From positions 62,001-126,000 of the forward strand of contig NZ_JAPNLK010000012.1 in assembly GCF_026627505.1 (NCBI RefSeq): 64,000 bases of DNA, read 5' to 3'. This document shows positions 31,805 to 40,364 of this stretch, piece after piece. Source of the stretch: Streptomyces sp. H27-H5 (GTDB lineage: Bacteria; Actinomycetota; Actinomycetes; Streptomycetales; Streptomycetaceae). The first letter of the stretch is position 1, and every line of letters begins with the position of its first letter. A program made the position numbers and the translations under genes. Under the pieces are notes generated by a model that did not search any database, had not been told where the DNA came from, and saw only the letters and a program-made list of their open reading frames with translations.

Positions 31805-33814
31805 ATGACCACCGAACGACGCACCGAGCACATGAGGTCCGGGCACTCCCGGGCCCGTCAGATCCCCCTGACCCCGCCCTCGTGGCTCCTCAACGGGCTG
31901 CGCCCGAGCAGCGCCCCCGTCCCGTGGGCCGCCGTCGCGCGCGCCGGCATCGCCCTGTCCGTCCCCCTGGCCGTGGGCTTCGCGCTGGACGAACCGGAAT
32001 ACGGCGCCCTGGTCTCCATGGGCGCCCTGTCCGGGGTGATCGGCGACACCGCCGACGCGTATCGGATGCGCGTCCTCAACATCGCCGTGCCGCAGCTCTT
32101 CGGCGCCGTCGGGGTGGCCGTCGGCACCCTCGTCTTCGGGCACGGCTGGCTGGCCGTCGCCGTGCTCACCCTGATCGCCCTCGTCTCCGGAATGATCTCC
32201 TCGATCGGCACGGTCGCCTCCGTGTCCGGTCTGCTGCTCCTGCTGAACGCCGTGGTCGGCGCCGGCCTGCCGATGCCCAAGCCCTGGTGGACGGCGCCGC
32301 TGCTGCTCAGCGCCGGCGGACTGTTCGTGCTGGCGCTCAGCCTGGCGGGCTGGCCCCTGCGTGGGCGCCAACCCGAACGGGTCGCCGTCGCGGCCGGATA
32401 CCGGGCCTTGGCGGACACCCTGGAGGCGGCGGGCGGGCCCGACTACGAGGATCGCCGCCGGGAGGTCACGCAGGCCCTGAACCAGGCCTACGACCTCGTC
32501 CTGGGCCGGCGGGCGCTGGTGCACGGGCGCAGCCCGTCGCTGGTGCGGATGCTGGCCCAGTTGAACGTGCTGATCCCGCTCGTCGAGGGGGCGCCCGCAG
32601 CTCACCTGCGGGGACGGCCGCTGCCGCCCGAGATCCCGGCCGCCGTGAGGGAACTGGCGGCGGCCGTCGAGGACGGCCGCACCGGGACGCCCGTACTGGA
32701 CCTGCCCCCGCCGCACGGCCAGTCCGAACGCGCCATCGACGCGGCCCTGCGGCACGCGGCGACCATCGTGCACCTCGCCGAGCCGCGGATGCACAACGTG
32801 GACGACCGGCTCGGAAGACCGGCCGCGCTGGGGATCAGGGCCCGGCGGGCGGTCCGCGACATGATGTTCTCCCGGGCCTCCTGGCGGTACGGCATCCGGC
32901 TGGCCGTGTGCATCGGGCTGGCGCAGGTGCTCGTCTCGGTGATCCCCATCGAGCGCTCGTACTGGGTCGCGCTGACCGTCACCTTCGTCCTCAAGCCGGA
33001 CTTCGGCTCGGTGTTCTCCCGGGCCGTCCTGCGGGCCCTGGGGACGGCCGTCGGGCTGGTCCTCGCCGCCGCCGTGCTGGCCGAGGTGCCGCGCGGCTGG
33101 TGGGACGTGCCGGTGATGGCGGTGCTGGCCGCGCTGATCCCGGCGTTCTCCGCCAAGGGGTACGCCTTCCAGACCGCCGCGATCACCCCGGTGATCCTGC
33201 TGCTGTCCGACCTGCTCAACCACCAGGGCTTCGACCTGATCCGGCCCCGACTGCTGGACAGCCTGATCGGCTGCGCCATCACGCTGGTCGCGGGGTACCT
33301 GCTCTGGCCCGAGAGCTGGCACACCCGGATCGGGGACCGGCTCGCGGACACCGTGGACGACGCCGCCCGGTACGTGGAGCGGGCGTTCGCCGCCGACCGT
33401 CCGGACACGGAGGCCGAGCAGCGGGCCGCCCGCACCGCCCGGCTCCAGGCCCGCCGACGGATCTACCGGGACCTGTCGGGCGTACGGACCGAGTTCCAGC
33501 GGGCGCTGACCGAGCCGCCGCCGACGGGGGCGCGGGCCGCCGCGTGGTGGCCGCTGGTGGTGGCCGTGGAGCGGATCGTCGACGCCACCACCGCCGCCCG
33601 GGTGCGCGTCAACCACGGCGCGGACGCCCCCGACGGGGACGAGGTCGCGGCCGCCGTGCGGGAACTGCGCGGACTGGCCGAGGGGGTGCGCGCGAGCCGG
33701 ACCCCGGCGGCGGTGCGCGGCGGCCCGGCCCCGTTGGGCAGGGAGGACTCCGTGCTGGCGCCCGTCCACCAGGAGATCGCCGCGGCCCGCGCCATCGCCG
33801 CTCCTGCCGACTGA
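31805..33814 (+). CDS. FUSC-family membrane protein (fusaric-acid-resistance-like)
   Basis: A 669-residue protein with two clusters of about five to six membrane helices (residues ~38-180 and ~360-510). Each is followed by a cytoplasmic helical region, the FUSC/YccS layout. The second cluster has the FUSC-like WVALTVTFVLKPDFGSVFSRA. Members are proposed efflux components for aromatic acids; evidence for substrate is lacking here. ATG 31805 is chosen for its GAAGCGGGA lead; ATG 31832 is possible. Confidence 0.88.
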   Translation: MTTERRTEHMRSGHSRARQIPLTPPSWLLNGLRPSSAPVPWAAVARAGIALSVPLAVGFALDEPEYGALVSMGALSGVIGDTADAYRMRVLNIAVPQLFGAVGVAVGTLVFGHGWLAVAVLTLIALVSGMISSIGTVASVSGLLLLLNAVVGAGLPMPKPWWTAPLLLSAGGLFVLALSLAGWPLRGRQPERVAVAAGYRALADTLEAAGGPDYEDRRREVTQALNQAYDLVLGRRALVHGRSPSLVRMLAQLNVLIPLVEGAPAAHLRGRPLPPEIPAAVRELAAAVEDGRTGTPVLDLPPPHGQSERAIDAALRHAATIVHLAEPRMHNVDDRLGRPAALGIRARRAVRDMMFSRASWRYGIRLAVCIGLAQVLVSVIPIERSYWVALTVTFVLKPDFGSVFSRAVLRALGTAVGLVLAAAVLAEVPRGWWDVPVMAVLAALIPAFSAKGYAFQTAAITPVILLLSDLLNHQGFDLIRPRLLDSLIGCAITLVAGYLLWPESWHTRIGDRLADTVDDAARYVERAFAADRPDTEAEQRAARTARLQARRRIYRDLSGVRTEFQRALTEPPPTGARAAAWWPLVVAVERIVDATTAARVRVNHGADAPDGDEVAAAVRELRGLAEGVRASRTPAAVRGGPAPLGREDSVLAPVHQEIAAARAIAAPAD

Positions 33815-33890
33815 CGGCGGGCGCGGGGCCCCGTCCCCCGAATGGGTCCGTGCCCGGGCCGGTGCTCCTCCTCCGGGGGAGCATCGCCCC

Positions 33891-34622
33891 ATGAGGTCCC
33901 CCGTCCCGCGCGGCCGGCGCCGCGGCGTCCTGGCCCTCCCCGTCCTCGCCGCCCTGCTCGCGGTGTCGGCCGGGTGCTCCGACGTGGAGGGGCTGCAGAG
34001 CGACGGTGACCTGGGCGTCGTGCACGCCCCGCAGACCCTGTGGAAGAACATCCACCCGGCGCCGCCCGCGGCGGACCAGAAGCCGGGCACCGCCACCGTG
34101 GTCCCGGGGTTGCCCAAGGCCCCGGGACCCGACATGCGCGGCGTGAACCCGCTGGACGTCGTACGGGCCGACGTCACCGCCTCCGCCCGGCAGGACGGCG
34201 GCACCGGACGGCTCGTCGACCCTCGGGCCCCGCAGCGGCTGGCGCTCTGCACACAGGCTGTGGACGGGGGCCCCGACTGCCCGATGCGGCCCCCCGTCCT
34301 GCAGGACGTGACGGGCAACGGCCGGGAGGAACTGATCACCGCTCTCGACCTCGACGGCCGGAACAGCGAACTGCGCGTCTACACCGTCCAGGACGACGGG
34401 GCGATCGCCCGGATCCTGTACCGGCGCGGAGTGCTGGAGGACGTGGAGGTCGCCGCCGAACACCTCGCGGTGCGCGAACCGACGTCGAATCCCAAGTACG
34501 TCTCCGTCTCCGACTACGTGTGGGACCCCGACGCAAAGATCCTCAACCTGTCCCAGCTCACCCTCGACGAGTGCCCCACCGCCAAGGACGGCTCGACCGG
34601 CTGCCCCCCGAGCCGGGGCTGA
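33891..34622 (+). CDS. Lipoprotein upstream of a sensor kinase
   Basis: A 243-residue protein with a basic N-region, hydrophobic core and lipobox LAVSAGC (Cys near residue 29). The mature part has an FG-GAP-like segment, VLQDVTGNGREELITALDLDG, ending in DECPTAKDGSTGCP with paired Cys. It is 13 bases from the histidine kinase start. In the well-known CseA-CseC arrangement a lipoprotein modulates the kinase; a similar role here is inference. Confidence 0.87.
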   Translation: MRSPVPRGRRRGVLALPVLAALLAVSAGCSDVEGLQSDGDLGVVHAPQTLWKNIHPAPPAADQKPGTATVVPGLPKAPGPDMRGVNPLDVVRADVTASARQDGGTGRLVDPRAPQRLALCTQAVDGGPDCPMRPPVLQDVTGNGREELITALDLDGRNSELRVYTVQDDGAIARILYRRGVLEDVEVAAEHLAVREPTSNPKYVSVSDYVWDPDAKILNLSQLTLDECPTAKDGSTGCPPSRG

Positions 34623-34635
34623 GGGGACGGGCCGG

Positions 34636-35895
34636 ATGCGGGTGACGAGCAGTCTGCGCTGGAAGATCGCCCTGACCACCACGGCGGTGTGCTGCGCGGT
34701 GGCGGCCGTGCTCGGGATCCTCGTGCACAACGTGGTCGCCGGACAGGTCGTCGGCGAGGTCCGCAAGGACGTGACCCGGGACCTGGACGACGCCGTCAAC
34801 CAGTACCAGTACGGCACCGTGCACGGCGACGTGAACGTGGTCATCGACCCGCCCGAGCTTCCCGGACCCCTGCGCAAGCTCGTCGCGCGCGGGGAGACCG
34901 GGAGCATGGTCGGCAAGCACGACGGCGAACCCGCCATGTGGGGCGCCGGGCCCGCCGACACGAAGGTCCTGGCCGTCTGGCTCCCCTTCGACCAGACCCG
35001 CCGGCGGCTGCGCGACCTGGACACCGCCATCCTCGCCTCTGCCGCCCTCGCCGCCGGGATCGTGGCACTGGCCGGCCTGTTCCTCGCCGACCGGATCAGC
35101 AGGCGGCTGGCGACCACCGCCGCCGTGGCCCGCCGGATCAGCGCCGGCGACCTGGACGCCCGGGTGGGCCTCCCCGCCGACCCGGACGATCCCCGGAACA
35201 CCCGCCACCACGACGAGGTCCGCGACGTCGCGCACGCCTTGGACTCGATGGCCGGGTCGCTCCAGGAACGGCTGGAGGCCGAGAAACGGTTCACGGCCGA
35301 CGTCGCACACGAACTGCGCACCCCGTTGACGGGCTCGCTCGCCGCCGCGTCACTGCTGCCCGAGGGCCGCCCCAAGGAAATGATCAACGACCGGCTTCGG
35401 GCCCTGCACCTGCTCACCGAGGACCTGCTGGAGATCTCCCGGCTGGACGCGGGAGTGGAACAGGCGGAGCTGTCCCAGGTGGAACTGGGCCGGGCCGTCC
35501 GGCGGGCCGCCGCGGGCACCCGGCTGCCCGTCACGGTCCGGGTGGTCCGGGACACGGTGGTGCTCACCGACCGGCGCCGCCTCGACCGGATCCTGGCCAA
35601 CCTGCTGGTCAACGCCGACAAGCACGGGAAGCCGCCGATCGAGGTGTCCGTCGAGGGCCCGGTGGTGGTGATCCACGACCACGGGGCCGGTTATCCGCCC
35701 GAACTGATCGAGCAGGGCCCGCAGCGCTTCCGCACGGGCGACCCGGGGCGGGGCCGGGGGCACGGTCTGGGACTGACCATCGCGGCGGGTCAGGCCGCGG
35801 TGCTGGAGGTGGAACTGACCTTCGCCAACGCCCCCGACGGGGGCGCGGAGACCACCCTGCGCCTGCCCGTCGGGCGTCTGGTCGCGGACAGTTGA
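34636..35895 (+). CDS. Sensor histidine kinase (no adjacent response regulator)
   Basis: A 419-residue kinase with two membrane helices (about 10-32 and 130-152) around a ~95-residue extracellular sensor, then HAMP (~155-215), the phosphoacceptor segment FTADVAHELRTPL and an ATPase domain with N-box NLLVNADKHG, G1 DHGAGYP and G2 GRGHGLGLTIA. All catalytic features look intact. No response regulator is encoded beside it; the partner gene is a lipoprotein. The gene ends 14 bases before a parS site. Confidence 0.94.
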   Translation: MRVTSSLRWKIALTTTAVCCAVAAVLGILVHNVVAGQVVGEVRKDVTRDLDDAVNQYQYGTVHGDVNVVIDPPELPGPLRKLVARGETGSMVGKHDGEPAMWGAGPADTKVLAVWLPFDQTRRRLRDLDTAILASAALAAGIVALAGLFLADRISRRLATTAAVARRISAGDLDARVGLPADPDDPRNTRHHDEVRDVAHALDSMAGSLQERLEAEKRFTADVAHELRTPLTGSLAAASLLPEGRPKEMINDRLRALHLLTEDLLEISRLDAGVEQAELSQVELGRAVRRAAAGTRLPVTVRVVRDTVVLTDRRRLDRILANLLVNADKHGKPPIEVSVEGPVVVIHDHGAGYPPELIEQGPQRFRTGDPGRGRGHGLGLTIAAGQAAVLEVELTFANAPDGGAETTLRLPVGRLVADS

Positions 35896-35909
35896 ACGGG
35901 ACGAGGAGA

Positions 35910-35925
35910 TGTTTCACGTGAAACA
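35910..35925. other. parS ParB-binding site, perfect consensus
   Basis: TGTTTCACGTGAAACA is the full 16-base palindromic streptomycete parS. It lies in the convergent gap between the histidine kinase and phoX, 15 bases before a second site. Confidence 0.93.
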
Positions 35926-35928
35926 CCG

Positions 35929-35968
35929 GACGGCGGGGGATGTTTCATGTGAAACATCCCCCGCCGTC
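35929..35968. terminator. 40-base palindrome combining a terminator hairpin and a variant parS
   Basis: The arms GACGGCGGGGGATGTTTCA and TGAAACATCCCCCGCCGTC are perfectly complementary over 19 bases with TG at the centre. The top of the stem is TGTTTCATGTGAAACA (35941-35956), a parS with C-to-T at one central base. The GC-rich lower stem would terminate transcription from both convergent genes. ParB binding to the same DNA is expected from the sequence but unproven. Confidence 0.8.
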
Positions 35969-35997
35969 ACCGGGTGGCCCGTCGACCCGACCGGTCG

Positions 35998-36095
35998 CCC
36001 GCCTGATCCATCGGTTGACCAACCAGGCGGACCAACCCGGCTGATCAACTGGGCTGACCAGTGGGCCGGTTCACACCCTGGTCGACCGGGCCGGT
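35998..36095. repeat. Short interspersed GACCAAC/CCGGTTCA repeats
   Basis: The gap before phoX holds several related words: TTGACCAACC, GGACCAACCC, TGATCAACTGG, CTGACCAGTGG, and two copies of CCGGTTCA 25 bases apart (36066 and 36091). No gene is visible. Confidence 0.4.
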
Positions 36096-38183
36096 TCAGA
36101 CGCCGATGTTCTTGCCGTCCTTGCGCCAGACCGACACGACCGCCGGGCGGACGATCTTGCCGGGGCCGTCGGGCCACACCGACTGGGGCTTCTCGACGGA
36201 CGCGCCGTCGATCTCGCCCGGGTGCTGGACGGAGACCAGGACTCGCTTGTCCTGGATCAGCGGGCCACAGGTCTCGGCGCCGCGCGGCACGGTCAGGAAC
36301 TGCTTCAACTCACCGCGGCGTTCACCGGCCGTGGCGACGCCGAACAGACCGTCGTGCGAGCCGAGCTGGTTGCCGTCGGTGGAGATCCACAGGTTGCCGT
36401 GCGGGTCGAAGGCCACGTTGTCCGGGCAGGAGATCGGGCTGACCTTGTCCTTCGGGAAGCCCGCGAAGAAGGTGGCCGGGTCGTTGGGGTCACCGGCGAC
36501 CAGGAAGAGCCGCCAGGCGAAGCCGTCGCCCGCCGGGTCGTCGAAGTTCTCGGCGAGCTCCAGGATCTGACCGTGCTTGTTCAGGTTGCGGGGGTTGGCC
36601 TCGTCCGCGCCCGCCTTGCCGGCCTTGCCGCGGTCGGTGTTGTTGGTCAGCGCGATGTAGACGCGGCCGGTGCGCGGGGAGGGCTCGACGTCCTCGGGAC
36701 GGTCCATCTTGGTGGCGCCCACCTTGTCGGCGGCCTGCCGCGTGAAGACGTACACCTCCTCGGCGGTCATGCCCTCGACGTGCGAGACGTTGCCGGTGGC
36801 GAGCTTGATCCAGACGCCGGATCCATCGAACTGGCCGTCCGAGGGGAGCTTGCCGGTGCCGTCGATCTCGGCGGCCGGCGAGTCACCGGTCAGCTTGGCG
36901 ACGTACAGGGTGCCCTCGTCGAGGAGGGTGAGGTTGTGCTCCTTCGCGGCGCGCGAGCCGCCCTTCTTCATCCGCTTCGACGAGACGAACTTGTAGAAGT
37001 AGTCGAAGCGCTCGTCGTCGCCCATGTAGACGACCGGGCGGCCGTCCTCGGTCAGGCGCGGCTGGGCGGCCTCGTGCTTGAAGCGCCCCAGCGCGGTGCG
37101 CTTGCGCGGAGTGGACGTCGGGTCGTACGGGTCGAGCTCGACGACCCAGCCGAAGCGGTGCGACTCGTTGGGCTCCTGCACGGTGTCGAAGCGCTTGTCG
37201 AACCGCTCCCACTTGCGCTCGGTGGCGCCCGTGGTCATGCCGTAGCGCTTCAGTCGGGCGGCCTCGGTCGGGTCGGTGACCTGTCCGGCGTTGGCGAAGT
37301 ACTGGTTGAAGTTCTCCTCGCCGTGGAGGGTGGTGCCCCACGGGGTGGTGCCACCGGCGCAGTTGTTGAGGGTGCCGAGCACCTTCGTGCCGGTCGGGTC
37401 GACGGAGGTCTTCAGCAGCTCCGAGCCCGCCGCGGGGCCGGTCAGCCTGAACTCGCTGGTGGCGGTGAGACGCCGGTTGAGCTGGTGCCGGGAGACCGCC
37501 GTCAGCTTGCCGCTGCGGTGGTCCTCCTGCACGACGACGACGGAGAGGCCGTGCGCGGCCCAGGCGATCTCGACCTGCTCGCGGGTCGGGTTGGCCGGGT
37601 CGTACGCCTTGAACATGAGGTTCTCGTCGGTGTACTCGTGGTTGGCCACGAGCAGCTGCCGACGCTCGTAGTCGTCACCGAGCGGGAGAAGGCTCAGGAA
37701 GTCGTTGTTGTAGCCGAACTGGCCGGCCTGCGCGGCGGCGGTCTGCTTGTCGGGGTTGAAGCCCGGGGCGCCCTTGACGATGGGCTCGCCCCAGCGGATG
37801 ACCACGTTCTGCTCGTGGCCCTCGGGGACGGTGACCTTGTCGTCGGTGTTCGGCGCGACGGCCTTGAAGCGCAGTCCGCGGGCGGCGTCGCCGACACCGG
37901 CCGCACCGGAGCCCCGGGTGTCGACGGAGGGCGAGGCGTTGGCGGCGGAGCCGTTGCCGCCCAGCGTGACGGCGGTGCCGGCGGCGGTGGCCACCGTGAC
38001 GACGGCGGCGGACCGGAGCATCGAGCGGCGGGAGTAGGCGCGGGCGATCACGTCGCCGACGTACTCGTTGTCGCTGGTGTTCGGCACCTCGTGGAAGCAG
38101 GCGTCGCCACAGCGGTAGCGGCAGGTGAGAGCGGAACGGCCGCTCCCATGCGGGTTGCCGAGGAGCGGCAGAAGCTTGCGCAC
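36096..38183 (-). CDS. phoX: PhoX-family alkaline phosphatase, Tat-exported
   Basis: A 695-residue secreted phosphatase. The GTG at 38183 is 6 bases from GGAGGACA. After an unusual ~50-residue lead with CRYRCGDACFHE comes the twin-arginine motif SRRSM and a hydrophobic signal core. The mature PhoX domain contains NCAGGTTPWGT, GWVVELDPYDP, MGDDERFDYFYKFVS, DRPEDVEPSP and FDPHGNLWISTDGNQ, consistent with the Ca/Fe-binding five-bladed fold. It releases phosphate from organic esters outside the cell. A PHO box upstream predicts induction by PhoP on phosphate starvation. Confidence 0.95.
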   Translation of the reverse strand: MRKLLPLLGNPHGSGRSALTCRYRCGDACFHEVPNTSDNEYVGDVIARAYSRRSMLRSAAVVTVATAAGTAVTLGGNGSAANASPSVDTRGSGAAGVGDAARGLRFKAVAPNTDDKVTVPEGHEQNVVIRWGEPIVKGAPGFNPDKQTAAAQAGQFGYNNDFLSLLPLGDDYERRQLLVANHEYTDENLMFKAYDPANPTREQVEIAWAAHGLSVVVVQEDHRSGKLTAVSRHQLNRRLTATSEFRLTGPAAGSELLKTSVDPTGTKVLGTLNNCAGGTTPWGTTLHGEENFNQYFANAGQVTDPTEAARLKRYGMTTGATERKWERFDKRFDTVQEPNESHRFGWVVELDPYDPTSTPRKRTALGRFKHEAAQPRLTEDGRPVVYMGDDERFDYFYKFVSSKRMKKGGSRAAKEHNLTLLDEGTLYVAKLTGDSPAAEIDGTGKLPSDGQFDGSGVWIKLATGNVSHVEGMTAEEVYVFTRQAADKVGATKMDRPEDVEPSPRTGRVYIALTNNTDRGKAGKAGADEANPRNLNKHGQILELAENFDDPAGDGFAWRLFLVAGDPNDPATFFAGFPKDKVSPISCPDNVAFDPHGNLWISTDGNQLGSHDGLFGVATAGERRGELKQFLTVPRGAETCGPLIQDKRVLVSVQHPGEIDGASVEKPQSVWPDGPGKIVRPAVVSVWRKDGKNIGV

Positions 38184-38238
38184 GAGGTGTCCTCCGAGGG
38201 TGCACGGCGCCGACAACATGTCGGAACGAACAGCCGTG

Positions 38239-38293
38239 ACGCTAGGCGGAGGTTGCGCCGATGCGGCGGCGCGGGGATGAACGGTCGGTGAAC
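38239..38293 (-). promoter_or_regulatory. PHO box and promoter of phoX
   Basis: On the minus strand two adjacent 11-base units, GTTCACCGACC (38293-38283) and GTTCATCCCCG (38282-38272), match the direct repeats bound by streptomycete PhoP. A -10-like TAGCGT lies at 38244-38239, placing the repeats just upstream of the -35 position, as in PhoP-activated promoters. Confidence 0.7.
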
Positions 38294-38474
38294 CCGGCAC
38301 GGCGGAGGGGCAGTTCCCCACGGGCTCCGGTTGCATGCGAGGGTTGGCGCCACGAAAGGCGCCCCTGCCGAAGTTCCAGCCAAGGGGCCGATAACCTTAC
38401 GTGTCCACTCTGGGCAGGGATCTACCGCGCAGCACGGACAAATGACGCACGCACTCATGCGAAAGGCCTGGCCC

Positions 38475-40055
38475 ATGGGTATTCGGAGCTTGTTGCGCAA
38501 GGTGTTCGGACGGTCTACCGAACCGGTTCCGGATACGTCGGACGCCCCATCGGCGGCCGTCCCGAGCCAGACGGAACGTACGCCCATGGACTCGGCGGCC
38601 GAATTGGTCGCCGCGTCCTTCGACAACCCCACTGTTCCCCCGCAGTCCGCTCCGCGGGACCGCGAAGCCGGCACCGTGATGACGGCGCCGGCCGTCCCGG
38701 AGGCCCGCCGCCCGGCGCCTTCGGCCGGTACCGGAAGCCCGGCGGAGCCGGCCGCCGCGCCGACGCCGGAACAGACGCCGACGCCGGCCGAGGCCGAGGC
38801 GGCGCCCGCCGAAGCGGTTCAGGAGCCGGTTGCGGCCCAGCCGGTCGCTACCGAGCCGGTTGCGGCCGAGGCGGTTGCGGCGGAGCCCGCGGCCGCCGAG
38901 GTCGAGCCCGTGACGGCCGAGACGGTGGACGAACCCGCCGCCGAGGTCGAGCCCGAGCCGGTCGCCGCCGTGGCCGAGCCCGAGGTCACCGAGGCCGCAC
39001 CCGTCGCGGTCGAAGCCGAGCCGGAGCCGGTCGCCGCCGAGACCGTCGCGGTCGAAGCCGTCGCGGTCGAAGCCGAGCCCGTGGTCGAAGCCGTGGTCGA
39101 GCCGGTCGTGATCGAGCCCGCCCCCGTCGTCGAGGCCGTCGTGGTCGAACCGGTCGTGGTCGCGCCCGAGCCCGTCGTTGCCGAGGCCGCACCCGCGGTC
39201 GAAGCCGAGCCGGTCGCAGCCGAGCCGGTCGCAGCCGAGCCCCTCATGGTCGAGCCCGTAGCGGCCGAGCCGGTCGCCGTCGAGCCCGTAGCGGCCGAGC
39301 CGGTCGCCGTCGAGCCGCTCGCGGTCGAAGCCGAGCCCGTCACCGCCGGAGCGGAAGCCGCACCCGCACCCGCCGTCGAGGCGGTCGTCGCCGGGGTCGG
39401 GGGGCCGGCCGTCGCGCTGGCCGCCGTCAAGCGGCGGGCCGCGTCGGTCGCCGGGGCGTACAAGGCCGCCGGTCAGGTGCTGCGCGCCAAGGGCAAGGCC
39501 GGGGCGCGCGCCAAGGTGTACCTCGTGCTGGACCGGTCCTTCTCGATGCGCGGCTTCTACAAGGACGGCAGCGCCCAGCACCTCGCGGATCACGCGCTGG
39601 CCCTCGCCGCGCACCTCGACGACGCGGCGACCGTGCACACGGTGTTCTTCTCCACGGACGTGGACGGCACCGCCGACCTCACCCTGGACGGTCACGACGG
39701 CGCCTGGGTCGAGGCCCGTCACGCCGAGCTGGGCCGCATGGGCCGCACCAGCTACCACGTGGCCGTCGAGGCGGTCGTGGAGCGGTACCAGAAGGACGGC
39801 GGCACGGGCCCGGCCCTCGTCGTCTTCCAGGTCGACGGCGCCCCCGACAACCGTCAGCCCGCCCGGCAGGCGATCGCCGCCGCCGCGGCGCACGACATCC
39901 ACTGGCAGTTCGTCGGCTTCGGTGACCACGACAGCAAGGGCTTCGACTTCCTGCGCAAGCTGGACGCCGAGAACGCCGGCTTCTTCCACGCCGGGCCCGC
40001 GCCCCGCGAGCTGACCTCGGCGGCCCTGCTCAAGGGCCTCCTCGACCGCTTCTAG
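38475..40055 (+). CDS. VWA-domain (TerF-like) protein with long Glu-Pro-Val-Ala repeat region
   Basis: A 526-residue protein. A basic N-terminus ([13 protein letters not shown]) is followed by about 280 residues of Ala, Val, Glu and Pro made of 5-residue units such as EPVAA and EPVAV, clearest between residues ~115 and ~300. The C-terminal ~180 residues are a von Willebrand A domain with an intact metal site ([10 protein letters not shown], Thr in GRTSYHV, Asp in FQVDGAPDN), like TerF of tellurite/stress operons. No other ter gene is adjacent. The acidic repeat region is probably an extended spacer. A terminator follows. Confidence 0.88.
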   Translation: MGIRSLLRKVFGRSTEPVPDTSDAPSAAVPSQTERTPMDSAAELVAASFDNPTVPPQSAPRDREAGTVMTAPAVPEARRPAPSAGTGSPAEPAAAPTPEQTPTPAEAEAAPAEAVQEPVAAQPVATEPVAAEAVAAEPAAAEVEPVTAETVDEPAAEVEPEPVAAVAEPEVTEAAPVAVEAEPEPVAAETVAVEAVAVEAEPVVEAVVEPVVIEPAPVVEAVVVEPVVVAPEPVVAEAAPAVEAEPVAAEPVAAEPLMVEPVAAEPVAVEPVAAEPVAVEPLAVEAEPVTAGAEAAPAPAVEAVVAGVGGPAVALAAVKRRAASVAGAYKAAGQVLRAKGKAGARAKVYLVLDRSFSMRGFYKDGSAQHLADHALALAAHLDDAATVHTVFFSTDVDGTADLTLDGHDGAWVEARHAELGRMGRTSYHVAVEAVVERYQKDGGTGPALVVFQVDGAPDNRQPARQAIAAAAAHDIHWQFVGFGDHDSKGFDFLRKLDAENAGFFHAGPAPRELTSAALLKGLLDRF

Positions 40056-40069
40056 GTCGACGGCGCGTA

Positions 40070-40116
40070 CGAGAAGGCCGCCGCCCCCGGTACTCCGGGG
40101 GGCGGCGGCCTTCTCG
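40070..40116. terminator. Strong hairpin terminator after the VWA gene
   Basis: A 21-base stem (CGAGAAGGCCGCCGCCCCCGG paired with its complement carrying one extra G) and a TACT loop begins 15 bases after the VWA stop. The remainder of the 40056-40364 gap shows only this hairpin and the aspS terminator. Confidence 0.85.
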
Positions 40117-40277
40117 CGTACCCGGCCCGCCCGGGCCGTGGAGGGCCCCAGTGCGCCCTGCGACGCCGCACGGGCCGCCGGGGGCAGGCCGGGGCCACGG
40201 ACGCCCGGAAGGCGGCGCAACGAGCCACAGCGGCCTCGGGAGTCACGGGGCCGTGGCCCGGCAGCCGGCCCACGGAA

Positions 40278-40315
40278 AAGGGCGGTGCCCCCGAACATCC
40301 GGGGGCGCCGCCCTT
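40278..40315 (-). terminator. Hairpin terminator after aspS
   Basis: AAGGGCGGTGCCCCCG and CGGGGGCGCCGCCCTT form a near-perfect stem with a 5-6 base loop, 50 bases after the aspS stop. Confidence 0.8.
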
Positions 40316-40364
40316 CACACACAAGCCGTACAAGCCGTACAGCCCCGCGCGGGGCCTGCCGGTC

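Noticed and set aside
36066..36098. Second PHO box after phoX
   Set aside because: The two CCGGTTCA words are 25 bases apart and lack the 11-base repeat register.
35909..36442. Plus-strand frame beginning MFHVKH at the parS site
   Set aside because: Its start is the parS sequence itself and the rest runs antisense into phoX, with Pro/Arg-rich composition.
38397..40322. 641-residue minus-strand frame with Gly/Leu/Asp-Arg repeats
   Set aside because: It mirrors the repeats of the VWA gene on the plus strand. It has no ribosome site, and its apparent regularity comes from the EPVA coding repeats.
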